Source: Steromphala cineraria
Lineage: Eukaryota; Mollusca; Gastropoda; Trochida; Trochidae
Assembly (NCBI GenBank): GCA_916613615.1
Contig: OU744726.1
Span: 19,285,515-19,349,514, forward strand
Direction: 5' to 3'
DNA length: 64,000 nt
This document shows, piece by piece, positions 13,001-26,000 of the stretch. The translations under genes and the position numbers were made by a program. The notes under the pieces are model-generated. The model ran no database searches. It was not told the DNA's origin and saw nothing but the letters and a program-made list of their open reading frames with translations. Numbering within the stretch: position 1 is the stretch's first letter; each line of letters starts with the position of its first letter.

Positions 13001-16000
13001 TCACTACTGAAGAAGAACAAGTTCTTATGGATAGTCAACTTCTTTATTGCATGAAATGCGATTTTACGGTGTAGATACCAACATCGTTATCAAGCAAGTG
13101 ATTCTTGAAAAGATGGTGAATGGGTCATTTGTTTAACTCGCATTCATTAAAAAAAATTTCCCAGATTCTCTGCTTCTATGGAAGCAAGGTTGATAACTCT
13201 GCAAAAAAATGTTGTATCAATAGCACGACTCTCCATAGACCATGTTCAAAACATTCTTTTCTGCTATTGCAGTAGTTCATAAAATCAATTTCAAAAACTG
13301 CTACCAAATACAAGTACTACATTCCCAACCATAGAACATGTTCAAAACATTCTTTTCTGCTATTGAATCAATTTAAAAAACTGTTACCAAATGCAAGTAC
13401 TGCATTTCCAGACCATAGATCATGTTCTGAACATTTTTTCTGGTATTGAAGGAGTTGATAAAAGTAATTACAAACACTGCAACCAAATACAATTACTACA
13501 TTTTCAGACCCACAAAAGAAACAATAATAATCCCTGCTCAAAGCCTTGCTAATTAATAATCTAATTTCATTACATCCTCTCCTAAGTGCAGTTAACTTTT
13601 CACAAGTAACTGACAATGTCGATCAATATTTCTAATTCAGTCTTCTGCATGTTCAGTGCAGCAGTTCATCACGTCAATCAAACAGAGCACTTTGATGAAC
13701 AGAGCTGCACAAGCAGGTTTGAACCCATGCCTGGACCACTGAACAAGCTGACTGCTTGATCACTGACGAGCCGCCTGGTTAGGAAGCTAATTCTCGAGGA
13801 ATGCCTCAGCCTTAACTAGGTAGACAAAAGTGTCAATTGAATTCTTTTTCAAAGTCAAAATTTGAAATGTGAATTTAACTTACTTTCAAAAGATTTCTTC
13901 TTTTTCTATCAATTTGTTTTCAAAGTCTAAAGAGTTAAGTTTCAATTTGGCATATTCTTAAATGATCAAGAAAATAACTATGGAACTATTTGTTGAGTCT
14001 GAACATAACTCTTTATCTTACTTTCTTTCATTTATTGACCAATGATAATTTTTATCTTAAAGATTGAGAGCAATTTAACACTGATTTTACTAATAATCCA
14101 TTTGATAGAGTTTTTTTAATAATATAAACTATAATCATAAGCAGATGGATGCAGAGGTTTTGCATAGATATTTTAGAATTTTCATATTTTCATATCAGTT
14201 ACAGGAATAAGACATGTGATATTGATTGAATAAGGTTGGAAATTGCTTACAATGGTTGAACCCATAAGGTAGTTGATTGCCCGATATCAATGCTACTACA
14301 AGGAATACAGTTCTCCTTAATTCCCACTGCAGACAAGCACCTGTTATGGGAAGGCTCAAATCAAATTATTCCCTCTCTGCCACCAGACCGTAGCAACTTG
14401 GCGACTATGTCATTTTTCTTGGTGCCAGCCTCATCAGAGATTCACCAAGTCGTGTTAATCACGCCCTGAATATAAATGGGCCATTATCACAATCAGCGAC
14501 CCAGTGTTTATTGGGGCTATGTATACTGTCAGAGGAATTGCTATCTTGCCAAGGATCATGATGTGGTATCTTATTCTTCATATATTATCTGCAGTCTTAT
14601 TATGTATGGCCTTGGTTGTAATCATTAGGTCTAGCAAGATTTAGAACATACAAATAAATAATTAACATTTTAATTAATTGAAACATATACTAAGGTGCTT
14701 ACCACGGGATAACGTAATATTTTGGAATAATACAATTAGCTTATCAAGCTTTTTACATGCTCATGCATTTGTGCGAGATGAAGGCATCTGGTTTATGCGA
14801 TAGAAGTACATGTGCATAGACCTAATCATTGAGTACCTAGACTTATTAAGGGCTCCTATTTTATACAAGGTCACAGGCCACGACTAATAATATCTCTTTG
14901 ATATAGGGTTTGGATACAGACTTACACATAGGCAGAACATCTCATCTTACACATAGAAACAAAGGTCATCAGGTCTATTGAGTCTGTGATAGAATTTCAT
15001 TTGAATTGGTCAAGTCTAGACTTGATCATTGGAGACCTAGACTTTATTACAGTCTCCTACTCTATTCAGTCAAGGAGCTGGAGTATTACAGAGACAGTAG
15101 AGCCCAGTAGAGATTATCAAACACAGAGAGAGGAGCCTTCAGGTATATTGATAGGGTTATAGAAAAAGATTTGAATGGGAAAGTCTAAAATTTTAATCAC
15201 TGAGGACATAGACTATATTACAGTCTCCTACTTTATGCAGTCTAGGAGCTGGACTAATACAGAGATAGTAGCGGCCAGTAGAGCCTATCTAACACTTGCA
15301 GACAGGAGCCTTCAGGTCTATTAATAATGTTTATTTGATAGAAGGACATGTGAATTGGTAGTCTAGACCTAATCATTGAGGACCTAGACTATATCAAGAG
15401 TTCCTATTTCATACATTGTCATACATGCGGACTAAAACAGAGACAGTAGAGGCCAGTAGAGCCTATCTAACTCACAGAGACAGGAGCCTTCAGGTCTATT
15501 GATCGTGTGATAGAATCACATGCTACACCAGGCTGGCTGACTGATCCCCTGTCCTGACTGGATGGAGGAAGCTCTGGAGGTAACATGTGCTTCTGGACAT
15601 CCTGGTATCTCTTGACAGTTAGACAGATCATTAGGCTACAAACTAGACCTTGTCTTAGATGATGAACTAATTAACCCAGGACAAGGTTCTTGATTGTGAT
15701 ACCTGCTTAGCTTTATATGAACCAGAGGACATCAGATGTAAGATGATGTTCTTTATTACTGAAGGTGACAGCTTATACTGATCTTGAACCCTAATGGAAG
15801 ATGTTGTTATCCAAAACTTTGTATCAATAATATTCATAGTTCCAATGCTAGAATGCAGTGATTCTTTATCATTGTCAATGTGAATAAGAGATATTTAGGT
15901 CTTGCATTTTATTAAAATATTACCTTTTGTTGCTATATATGAGCCTGTTATAGTTCAGATGTTACTCTGTGGTGTTCATCACGTCCAGATATCTGGTCCC

Positions 16001-19000
16001 TGCATCTTTTTAATATATTCCTTATCAGTGAGTCTGTAGCTATACATGAGCCAGTTGTAGTTCAGATGCTACTATCCAGTGTTTCATCACTTCCAGATAT
16101 CTGTATCTTTATGGCAAATACCTTATCCATGTTGATGTATGTGTATCTATTTGAGCTAGTGGCTGTTATAATGTTAGGATGTAGTGATTCATTATCAGTG
16201 TGGACAACAGATATCTGCATCTTTCATTATCATACATTTCCAAACCAATGAGTCTGCATCATTTTGGTCTTTTTTCATGGTCAAATTCCTTACCCCTTAC
16301 CTACAGGACCAGGGTCAAGGATATTGAAGATAAACAAGTCCCTTGTCAGTAGCAATCCGCCTTGGTAATAAAATGCTGACTCAAGACAGATTTGCCTTAA
16401 GCACTTAATAAGTGTGAGAAGTGCTTAAATCATTAACCCATTGACAATAAAGACCGCTAGATCAATGCAAATTGCTTAATTTCTGAACATGGGACACCAT
16501 GGAGTGTCAGGTGTCTCAAAACATGTGGTACAAAAGCATGATCGAATACCATTATTATCATATTCCTGCAGGCAAACCATGGTCGACTAATTGTAAGTCC
16601 ACAATAACTTGCTATACAAGTACGTAAGTACCTGCCATAGAAGTACACTAGTATCTGCAATCCTAGTACATAAGTACCTGCCATAGAAGTACACAAGTAT
16701 CTGCAATCCTAGAACATATTAGTATGTGCCATAGTAGAACATGAGTTTGTTCCTTAGTATAGAACACAACTGCCCCTTGCAATTAGAAATTAGATCAATG
16801 AAACCTAACTATCCTCATGGAATTCAACCTCTACCAAGAAGAATGATGATGAGTCTCAGATTCCTATCAAAATTGAGCTATTTTATTAATTATCCAAAAC
16901 AACCATAAACATAGAGCATAGAAAAATTCATTATGAATTTGAGATGACAAAGTCAGGTGACAAGTAGGTCATATCTACATAACATAAGCACCATCATTGT
17001 TCGATTAATGCACCAGAGGGTAGAGTTAAATGATATATCTGATACCTTAGCACCAAGCCTTCCTTGGTTGATATACTGTAGGATTCAGTTTGGTCTGTAG
17101 TTAAATCACAACTGAAGCTATAGGTTACCATTTAACTCTGGAAAAGCAGGAGAATCTCAGCTCAGAGTAGGCATCAAGATCCTAAAGAAAGAGTCTTGAA
17201 AATTAGGGCCACATTTCAGGGAATCACTTTTGTATGTTTCAGTATCATGTTTGTGTAGTATCTCCAGTTAGCTTAGTGGAAGACACGACAAGACACTGAA
17301 GGCACGAGCCAGAATGGTTCCCAATGGAAGAGCTGCCCTGTGAAGAATGTCAATACAAGCCCTATAGAAGGAGAGCAGCGTGTGAATTATCCCGTCTATC
17401 AGACAGCGGGTCACATCTTGTGTGGATGGAATCGTGCAGACATGAAAACATCCACAGCAAGGACATAACAGTCTGTGTGTTGCAGAATACTACATCCTCA
17501 TCTGACCTTATTATTTACAGCTTCGCTTCCTGCCATATCAGAGAAGATTGGGCCAAGATACAAGTTTGTACAATGGCCCTGATGCAAGCTTGTATCTTGG
17601 TGCTGATGCAAGCTTGTATCTTGGTGCTGATGCAAGTTTATACACTGGCCCTGATGCAAGCTTGTATCTTGGTGCTGATGCAAGTTTATACACTGGCCCT
17701 GATGCAAGCTTGTATCTTGGTGCTGATGCAAGTTTATAACCTAACCCTGATGCAAGTTTATACCCTGGCCCTGATGCAAGTATATAACTGGCCCTGAAGC
17801 AAGATTGTATCATTGTTATGTTATTAGTTGAGAATTCTAAATATTATGCATATCATGGCTATCAAAGGTAGAGAATTGTGCTATCCAAAAGTTACGTACA
17901 TCTAGGTGAGTGTAGCTGATGGAGATTGGGTCTAGTCTAGGAGGAAGCCACCAAATTCATTGTTACTTGAACCAGCAAAGCACTGAAATGGGTGTTAAAG
18001 CTTTTATTTTAATATAACCTCAGTGTATGTTATTGAAAATGTTATTAAGTCAAGTTAAGCAGTAACATCTAAGATAAACAAGTATTTGTCACAAAGGTGA
18101 CAAGATCCCCCGCCGCAAATTGATGTTAACAACAAGAAGCGGGACGGACGTACAGAGCTGAATACTATGTCCCCCTTGAAGACTCAAGGTTAATGGGTTC
18201 ATGAGATATCCCGCTAAAAACATTTTCAAAACTGGTCAAAGTCTCGCCGTGACCTTGAAAATGAGATCAAGGTCACCAAAAACTTTTCAGGTCTGCATAT
18301 TCCCCAGATGAAGACTGGTACCAAGTTTGAAGATTCTAGGTTGAGCGGTTCATTAGATATTGCGCTAACAACATTTTCAAAACTGGTCAAAGTCTTGCTG
18401 TGACCTTGAAAATGAGGTCAAGGTCACCGAAAACTTTTCAGGTCTGCGTATTCCCCAGATGAAGACTGGTACCAAGTTTGAAGATTCTAGGTTGAGCGGT
18501 TCATTAGATATCCCGCTAACAACATTTTCAAAACTGGTCAAAGTCTTGCTGTGACCTTGAAAATGAGGTCAAGGTCACCAAAAGTTTTTCAGGTCTGCGT
18601 ATTCCCCAGATGAAGACTGGTACCAAGTTTGAAGATTCTAGGTTGAGCGGTTCATTAGATATCCCGCTAACAACATTTTCAAAACTGGTCAAAGTCTCGC
18701 TGTGACCTTGAAAATGAGGTCAAGGTCACCAAAAGTTTTTCAGGTCTGCGTATTCCCCAGATGAAGACTGGTACCAAGTTTGAAGATTCTAGGTTGAGCG
18801 GTTCATTAGATATCCCGCTAACAACATTTTCAAAACTGGTCAAAGTCTCGCTGTGACCTTGAAAATGAGGTCAAGGTCACCAAAAGTTTTTCAGGTCTGC
18901 GTATTCCCCAGATGAAGACTGGTACCAAGTTTGAAGATTCTAGGTTGAGCGGATCATTAGATATCGCGCTAACAAGAAGCGGGACGGACGGACGGACGTA

Positions 19001-22000
19001 CGGACGGACGTACGGAGCTGAATACTATATCCCCCGCTTTGCGCTAAACGCGCGGCGGGGGATAAAAACTAAAACTACTACCTGCCTGGTGCAAAACTTA
19101 CAATGAAATGGTTGTTGGAGAGCCTTAATTTATACCCTCAAACACTGCAGCAAGATCAATGCTGATGCTGGAGAAGCATAACAAGAGTTGGTGACTAATC
19201 TTCCATCCTCATCCTCTAATAATTTCATCACATCTTATTAATTAATTATTGTCCTCTCACTTTTAGGATCGGAGCAGTGCTTCACAGGATCTACCGGTCA
19301 TTAACTTGTTCTAATAGTTGAAACTGTTAATATATGATGATCATAAATATGAGGTAAGTACATAAAATGTGACAATTAATGTTAAAAGCAATTATGTAGT
19401 TGATATGACAAGCTGCAGAGAAAATAAAACAAGATAATTCAAGCCAACTAACTAATTGCATTGTTCTGCAAATTTATTTCCTTTTAGCGTGTTTATAACT
19501 GGCTAACATTAAAAATTGCAAAGAAAACATTAATTTTCACTTGGAAACAAAACAGAATCCTTCAAAAATGTGTTATCATTTGAGAACAGAAATTGTTTGA
19601 CAAAACAATTTCAAATTCTTAAAGAATTTTTTCCACTCTTTGCAACCTTCAATTTCCGAGAATTAATGAAAGAGCCGAGAGCAGTTATTGCAAGGTTTGT
19701 TCGTGAAGGCTCGTAATTACACTAAATCGAACCCTCTCGTTAACAGGACAGCGGGGGAACGCTCAGTCTTTGTCTTCAGACAAATATTTGTCTCCATGAT
19801 TCTATCCCAGGCCTGACCAAAGTTCCACAAACATTGGCTGCATGTCTTCTAGACTGTAACAAGGTCTTCTGTAGCAGGTGCTTGCTGATATGTTACAAAG
19901 TGCAAAAGGAGTCTTTGTGATGACTGAATTGTAAGGCATCAACTGTAAACAATATTTTGGGGACTCATACAGATATCTTAGAAAGCATCACCAATTCCAT
20001 AAATTGTCCATGGTTTTTGCAGCATCAGTGATTTTTTTAGAAGCGACAGTAATGTTCAAGGAGAACCATTTCAATGGTTGAAGCAAAAGGCATCAGCTTT
20101 TTTTGGGGAGTCCCCTAATGTTTAATCTCACAACTGACACAAGACTTGTCCCCTTACATGGAAAAAGACAAAATTGTTTACACAATCCTGAAAATATGAC
20201 AATTCCATTCATTCAATCATCAGATTAGGTCGATTTATAAAAGTGGGGAATAATGACTTGGCACAAGAGGGACATATATTTCTAAAACAATTTTATCTGG
20301 AGTCAACCGTCCTGGATCAGACACTTGACTCCAAGCTCATAAGGGCGAATAACCACAAACTCCAAAAGGCTTTGTCATGAGCTGCTGAGGACCTTATAAT
20401 ATACACTGCTTATTATTGCAAGAAGCCATCAATAACACTGTAAACCTACATTGTGGTGAAACATTATCATTGAGCCCATAATATGATAGGTCAAGTTCCC
20501 CTCTGTAATATTGTCCTATCCATTGAAGTGTGACTAGAGAACAATACAATATTACCATATACATGTATGATTTTCATTAAAGAAATCCTTTTTCAATATT
20601 GATAAATTCATAAAAAAATTAAGAACATTTCTCTCTGGAATATACAAACCTTAGAAACACAATAACCATGTGTTGCACCTGACAAAACAAATTCCAGATC
20701 TCAATTCTGATATTATTTATAGTTAAATTCTATAACCTAAAATTTTGTTTAGATGATTCATTAACAAAGTTATATTTTCATAAAAAGTTTTAACTTCTTC
20801 ATTGTGAAAAAAGACAAAGGAGATACAGCAAGTCTAGGTGACTGAATGAGATGAGACTCGAATGAAGCTATTGAGATTCACACTCCACCATTGATCGAAG
20901 AGCTGCTGAAAATACATTTATCTATTGCTGCATTATTTACGGCCCAGCGTCTAGGGCATAAATGGTTTACGTTGAAATTATCAAATTTACATCTAGCTAA
21001 TCAATAAAATAGAAGTGTTTGTCGTCGCTGCTTGTGATAAATTCTATTCAAAGTCATCTTCTTTTCTCATTGCTTAGATACCCATTCTGTTACAAATCCT
21101 CCTATGATGTAGGATGAAAAGAGTTTTGTCCTTAAACAAACTTGAATCCATGCTTCTTAAAAAGATTGGATTATGGAAAGTAACTTTGTATAGAAGCACT
21201 TACATCTGGTTTGGAGAATATTCTAACCATTAAACATATGATATGTTTTCTTGGCTGTTACATATATCTTCAGACCTCAGTTGTGTTTACCCAAAAGTAA
21301 TCATATATTCAAATGATGAATTACACATAGCAAATCCTTTTTGATGTTTGCTATTGTAGTTTATTTCACCAGTAAGCTTTATAAAAGCGTTAATAACTTT
21401 TTTGTGGGCAATAACAATTACAAATATTTACTTACAAATTTCATTTCATATTTAATGAAGAATAAATAGCTCTTTTTAAGAGAAAACAATATATTTCAGG
21501 ATAAATGTTTCAAAACCCATAGGTAAGTTTGTCTCTTATGAAAAAATCTATCATAACAGAACCTACAAATTATGCGCTTTGAGCATTTTTAAAATGAAAT
21601 ATATGCATGCTAATATAATACCTAATTTACATAAAGATAACCAATAGATCTAGTCCAAATTTAAAGGCCTTGCAGGATATTGGATAGTAGGAATTGGTTG
21701 GAGATCCTAGTCTCTTTGTCTAACTCTATAGTCACTTAAAATTATTTTGTTAAATTGAGATTCAAGTACCAAACTAGATTAGTGTTTGCGGGACACCGCA
21801 AAAACAGAGCAGCCCCGAAACTTGGGGTTTCGCCTTACCCTGTTCCGCCTTCTACAAGCCTCACCAAATTGGGAATTTTCTCATGACCTTGACCTTTGAC
21901 ACTCAAGGTCACACAATCAATGAACACATTTCATTGAGTATAACATTATTGTAATGAAATAAAGTGTTAAAAATTAAATTAATCCATTTTCTCCATATAT

Positions 22001-23006
22001 GTTGACCTTGCTGAGACCTTGACCTTCGACAGTTCGTACCCAAAACTTATTGAAAATGTTGTACTTCTCAAGAGATAATATATACAAAATCTAAACTTCA
22101 TAGCACAAAAACTTTTCAAGTTATTGTGTTTACAAGGAATTGCAATAACTCATATCTCATGACCTTGACCGTTGACCTTCAAGGTCACACAATAATTGAA
22201 CACTTTTTGTTGAGGATAACAATCATGTATTGATTAAAAGTGATCGTAGCTAAAATTAAGCATTTTCGCTAAGCCATGCTTAAGTCATGACCTTGCTGTG
22301 ACCTTGACCTTTGACGGATTGTAGCCGAAACCTTTTCAAAATATTTTACTTTTCCAAGGATGATATATACCAAGTAAGAGCCACATAGCACAAAAACTTT
22401 TCAAGTTATCGCGTTTACAAAGAATTTTGCGGTGATTTTATAACTCGTGACCTTGACCTTTGAACTTGAAAGTGAACATGTCATAATGATTCCCTGGAAG
22501 TATTAACATTAAGACATGTTCATGAGTTCTGAAAAGCTAAATGTGATAAAGTTATACCCAAATTTAGTGCATTTTGTAATAACTCATATCTCATGACCTT
22601 GACCTTTGACCTTCAAGGTCACACAATCATTGAACACTTTTTGTTGAGTATAACAATCATGTATTGATTAAAAGTGTTCATAGTTAAAATAAAGCATTTT
22701 CGCTAAAACATGCTTACGTCATGACCTTGCTGTGACCTTGACCTTTGACGGATTGCAGCCAAAACCTTTTCAAAGTTTTTTACTTTTCCAAGGGTGATAT
22801 ATACCAAGTTAGAGCTCCATAGCACAAAAACTTTTCAAGTAATCGCGTTTACAAGGAATTCTTAGAGTGAATACATATCTCGTGACCTTGACCTTTGACC
22901 TTGAAAGTGAACGTGTCAAAATCGTTCCCCCGAGGTATGAGTAGTAAGGTATGAATAAGAGTTCTGGAAAGCTTAGTGGAAAAAAGTTATAGCTAGTAGT
23001 ACGAGT

Positions 23007-23043
<37 letters not shown>

Positions 23044-26000
23044 TGGAAACTTCACAAAAACTGATAGCAGCCCCGTCCTTAGACGGGGCTGCTAATTAGG
23101 ATGAAGTAATGCAATACAACTAAATATGTTCAGAAAAACCAGGTACAAATTAATAGCGATCAATCTGACAAACTACAAGATTCAAGAAGCACTGTGTAAA
23201 AAACATTGAACAAAGACCACTGTTCTGAAGTACTATCTCTAAATTGTTTTGTTTTTTCTATGGCTTGTTGTGAACTACAGGGTACACAGGTTCTTCCTAG
23301 AGGGGGTCCTTGGGAAATTTGCCCACCTTTTGGCTTGATGTACCTTAAAACTATGAATGATGGGATCCAATATGCTCAGAATATGCCAAAATGACCCCCT
23401 CAGCTGATCACCTAGGAACAACATTGCATTACATCATTTCAACACAATGAGCACTGCCTTCTAAAAGCAGGGGTCGAAATAAGTAATTTTGCCCGAGAAG
23501 CCATTTGGACTAGTAAGTTTCTGAAAGTATTATCCAAAGCACATTCCAACTAGCCAAATACATCTACATAATCATATCTTCTTAAAGATTTAACTAGTCA
23601 TTCAGACAACGAGTCAACGTTTTTTACTAGCCCAGCATCATCTTCACTAGCCATGGGCTACCTGCTAGTGCTAATTTCTAACCGTGTAAAGATATGCAGT
23701 ATGACCGCTGTTCTACAACATTCGGACACCAAGAGCATTACATGACCTAAAAGAATGCTTCATGCATAGCAAATCATCTAAATCTCCTTCTCTTTGACAC
23801 ATGACAGCAGAATCTATCACTACCGCCAGACATTTATACTAATCACACCTAACCAAAGCAACATGTGAATTATTAATGGCGGACAAGAGTCGACCAATGA
23901 ATGACTAGGAAATCTGATAAGGCCACCATTGTGACATTATAGTTACCGCAGCTAACTCAAACGTATGCCGTCCTTGCAAGCCTAAGGCCATATTAAAATT
24001 TCATGAGAGCTGTTTGTTGTGACATTCTGGGCATGAAACAAGATCTGATTACATACAATATGATATTACAGAAAAACAAGCTCAGAGTTGATTTTTTTGC
24101 AATTGTGACAAAGTTACTGACAAAACTTTGTGGTACTCTGACTGTGAAACAAGATATTATTACACACAATATGATACAGGAAAACAAGCTCAAATTTAAT
24201 GTTATCAATTGCTACACAAGAAGTGAAAAATATATATGCCCTTTTAAAATCATTATCATGGCGTAGGTAAAAGATCTTCTGACATAAAACATAATACCAA
24301 TGAAAGATAAGCTCAGTTCATATGGTTAAACTGTGAAAATGTTGTGATGACGCAGTGATGAACTAACTTCCTTACACAACATTACAGATCGGCAACTTCA
24401 GGAGAATCTGGTCTGCAAACACTGTAGTGACTGTACCTAATTGAATAAAGGAACCAGGCCTTGATTAACTCGTGTGCTTTCCAGGTTTGGTTATCGGGGC
24501 ACATTCAGAACCATGAACAGTTCAACCATAGACGAGGGTTTAGTTTGGCAGAATAATACCCCGGTAATATATATACAACCTAGTTTGGTTTAAACATTTT
24601 TAAATCACAGATAGGGATTGGGACAAGTTATCAAACTTTATATGCCTTATGCTTAGTATATTCAATTTTGATTTACATCTTAAATCGTGGACAGCAGAAC
24701 TTGAACAAGAATAGATAGAGAAAGAGAATTATTGAGGAACAAACAATAATCATTATTACAACTAAAACCTCATTTAACTTAAAAAGCATCTTAACGACTA
24801 TATTAAGTTGCCTACGTGGACTTCAGTAGTGATAATATGATCTCTTAACTTTCATACTAAGATTCATAGACTTGCAATATGTGACAGACTTTCCCCTTCC
24901 TTTGAAAAAAGTTCCTGTTGTGGGTTAGCCGCAGAGCAGTGGGTGAAAGGAATATTTAGAGTGGCAGAATTCAGAAGACAGACTATTACATCACCAAATG
25001 TCCCCAAATATGGAGACTTCCTCTGACCAGAACACAATTTCATCCAATCATATCACAGCGATCAATTTTGTTCCCATGAGTCTTCCCACGACATCACTCG
25101 AAATGTCAGCGTCCATATTTCATGTTGTCATTACCCAATTTTAAACAAAGCGTCTGCTTCATTACAAATGCAAAACTGAGAGACAAAATGGGACACAAAT
25201 TAGCGTAGCAGCTAGCACTCATCTTGAAACCAATAAACTGATTTTTATGTTCACAAATTTGTCACAAATTCTTCTGCAAAATGATTGTCACTTATTTCAA
25301 CATAATTTTTTTTGTCTTAATTTTTGCGATCATTAATATTTTTTTCTTTTTGGAAAATATAAATTTTATGGACCCTTTGCGGTAGGGCTCAATTCTCCCT
25401 AAATAAATACCCTGACATTGCTTTGGTCATTGTTGTTCCTCAAAACACTGATTGTTAAATTCAATTCAACAAATAACATTAGCATGAGTTAATCAGAGAT
25501 TATTCTTTACATTTTTATACAAATTCGAGTCCTGCTAATTGGCCACAAGAATGACATCATACCTGTTTATTCAACAGTTCATGTCTTGGAAAGCAACATT
25601 CATTGTCCCAAATATTGAACTAGCCCAAAAAGATCAGATACAAAAACAGGAAAATTTTCTTCATGAAATATCTCAATTTGCTCACAAAACAAAACCCTCT
25701 TTGATAGAATGGTACTTTACTAAATAATTCCGGAGCTCAAGAGTATAGATAAGGAAGCGGAAGAGTATCATTAATTTTTGGATCAAACCAAAGGATCAGC
25801 TACAAAAACAAGAACCTTTCCATGAAAGAGCTTTATTTGGTCATAAAACAAGACCTTCTTTGGAAGCTAACAACTATGAAGATAAAAGAAAGCCCTAAAT
25901 TAGCTCTGAGTATAATACTTCCTGATCCCTGATTAGTCTAGAAAAAATATTTTTATCCTGAAGCAAATCTGTCATGTCTCTGATTAGGCTGTGTACCAAG

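Noticed and set aside
17324..17797. 157-codon plus-strand frame (and 77-91-codon minus frames) with octapeptide repeats
   Set aside because: Produced by the 24-bp minisatellite, which is open in several frames; no start context, domain or conserved partner.
18150..19000. CRISPR-like array
   Set aside because: The 151-bp units are contiguous tandem repeats with no unique spacers, in a eukaryotic intron.
24003..24266. 87-codon plus frame and its antisense frame
   Set aside because: Contains a short internal duplication (aacaagatnttattacacac type); no domain and opposite-strand shadow of similar length.
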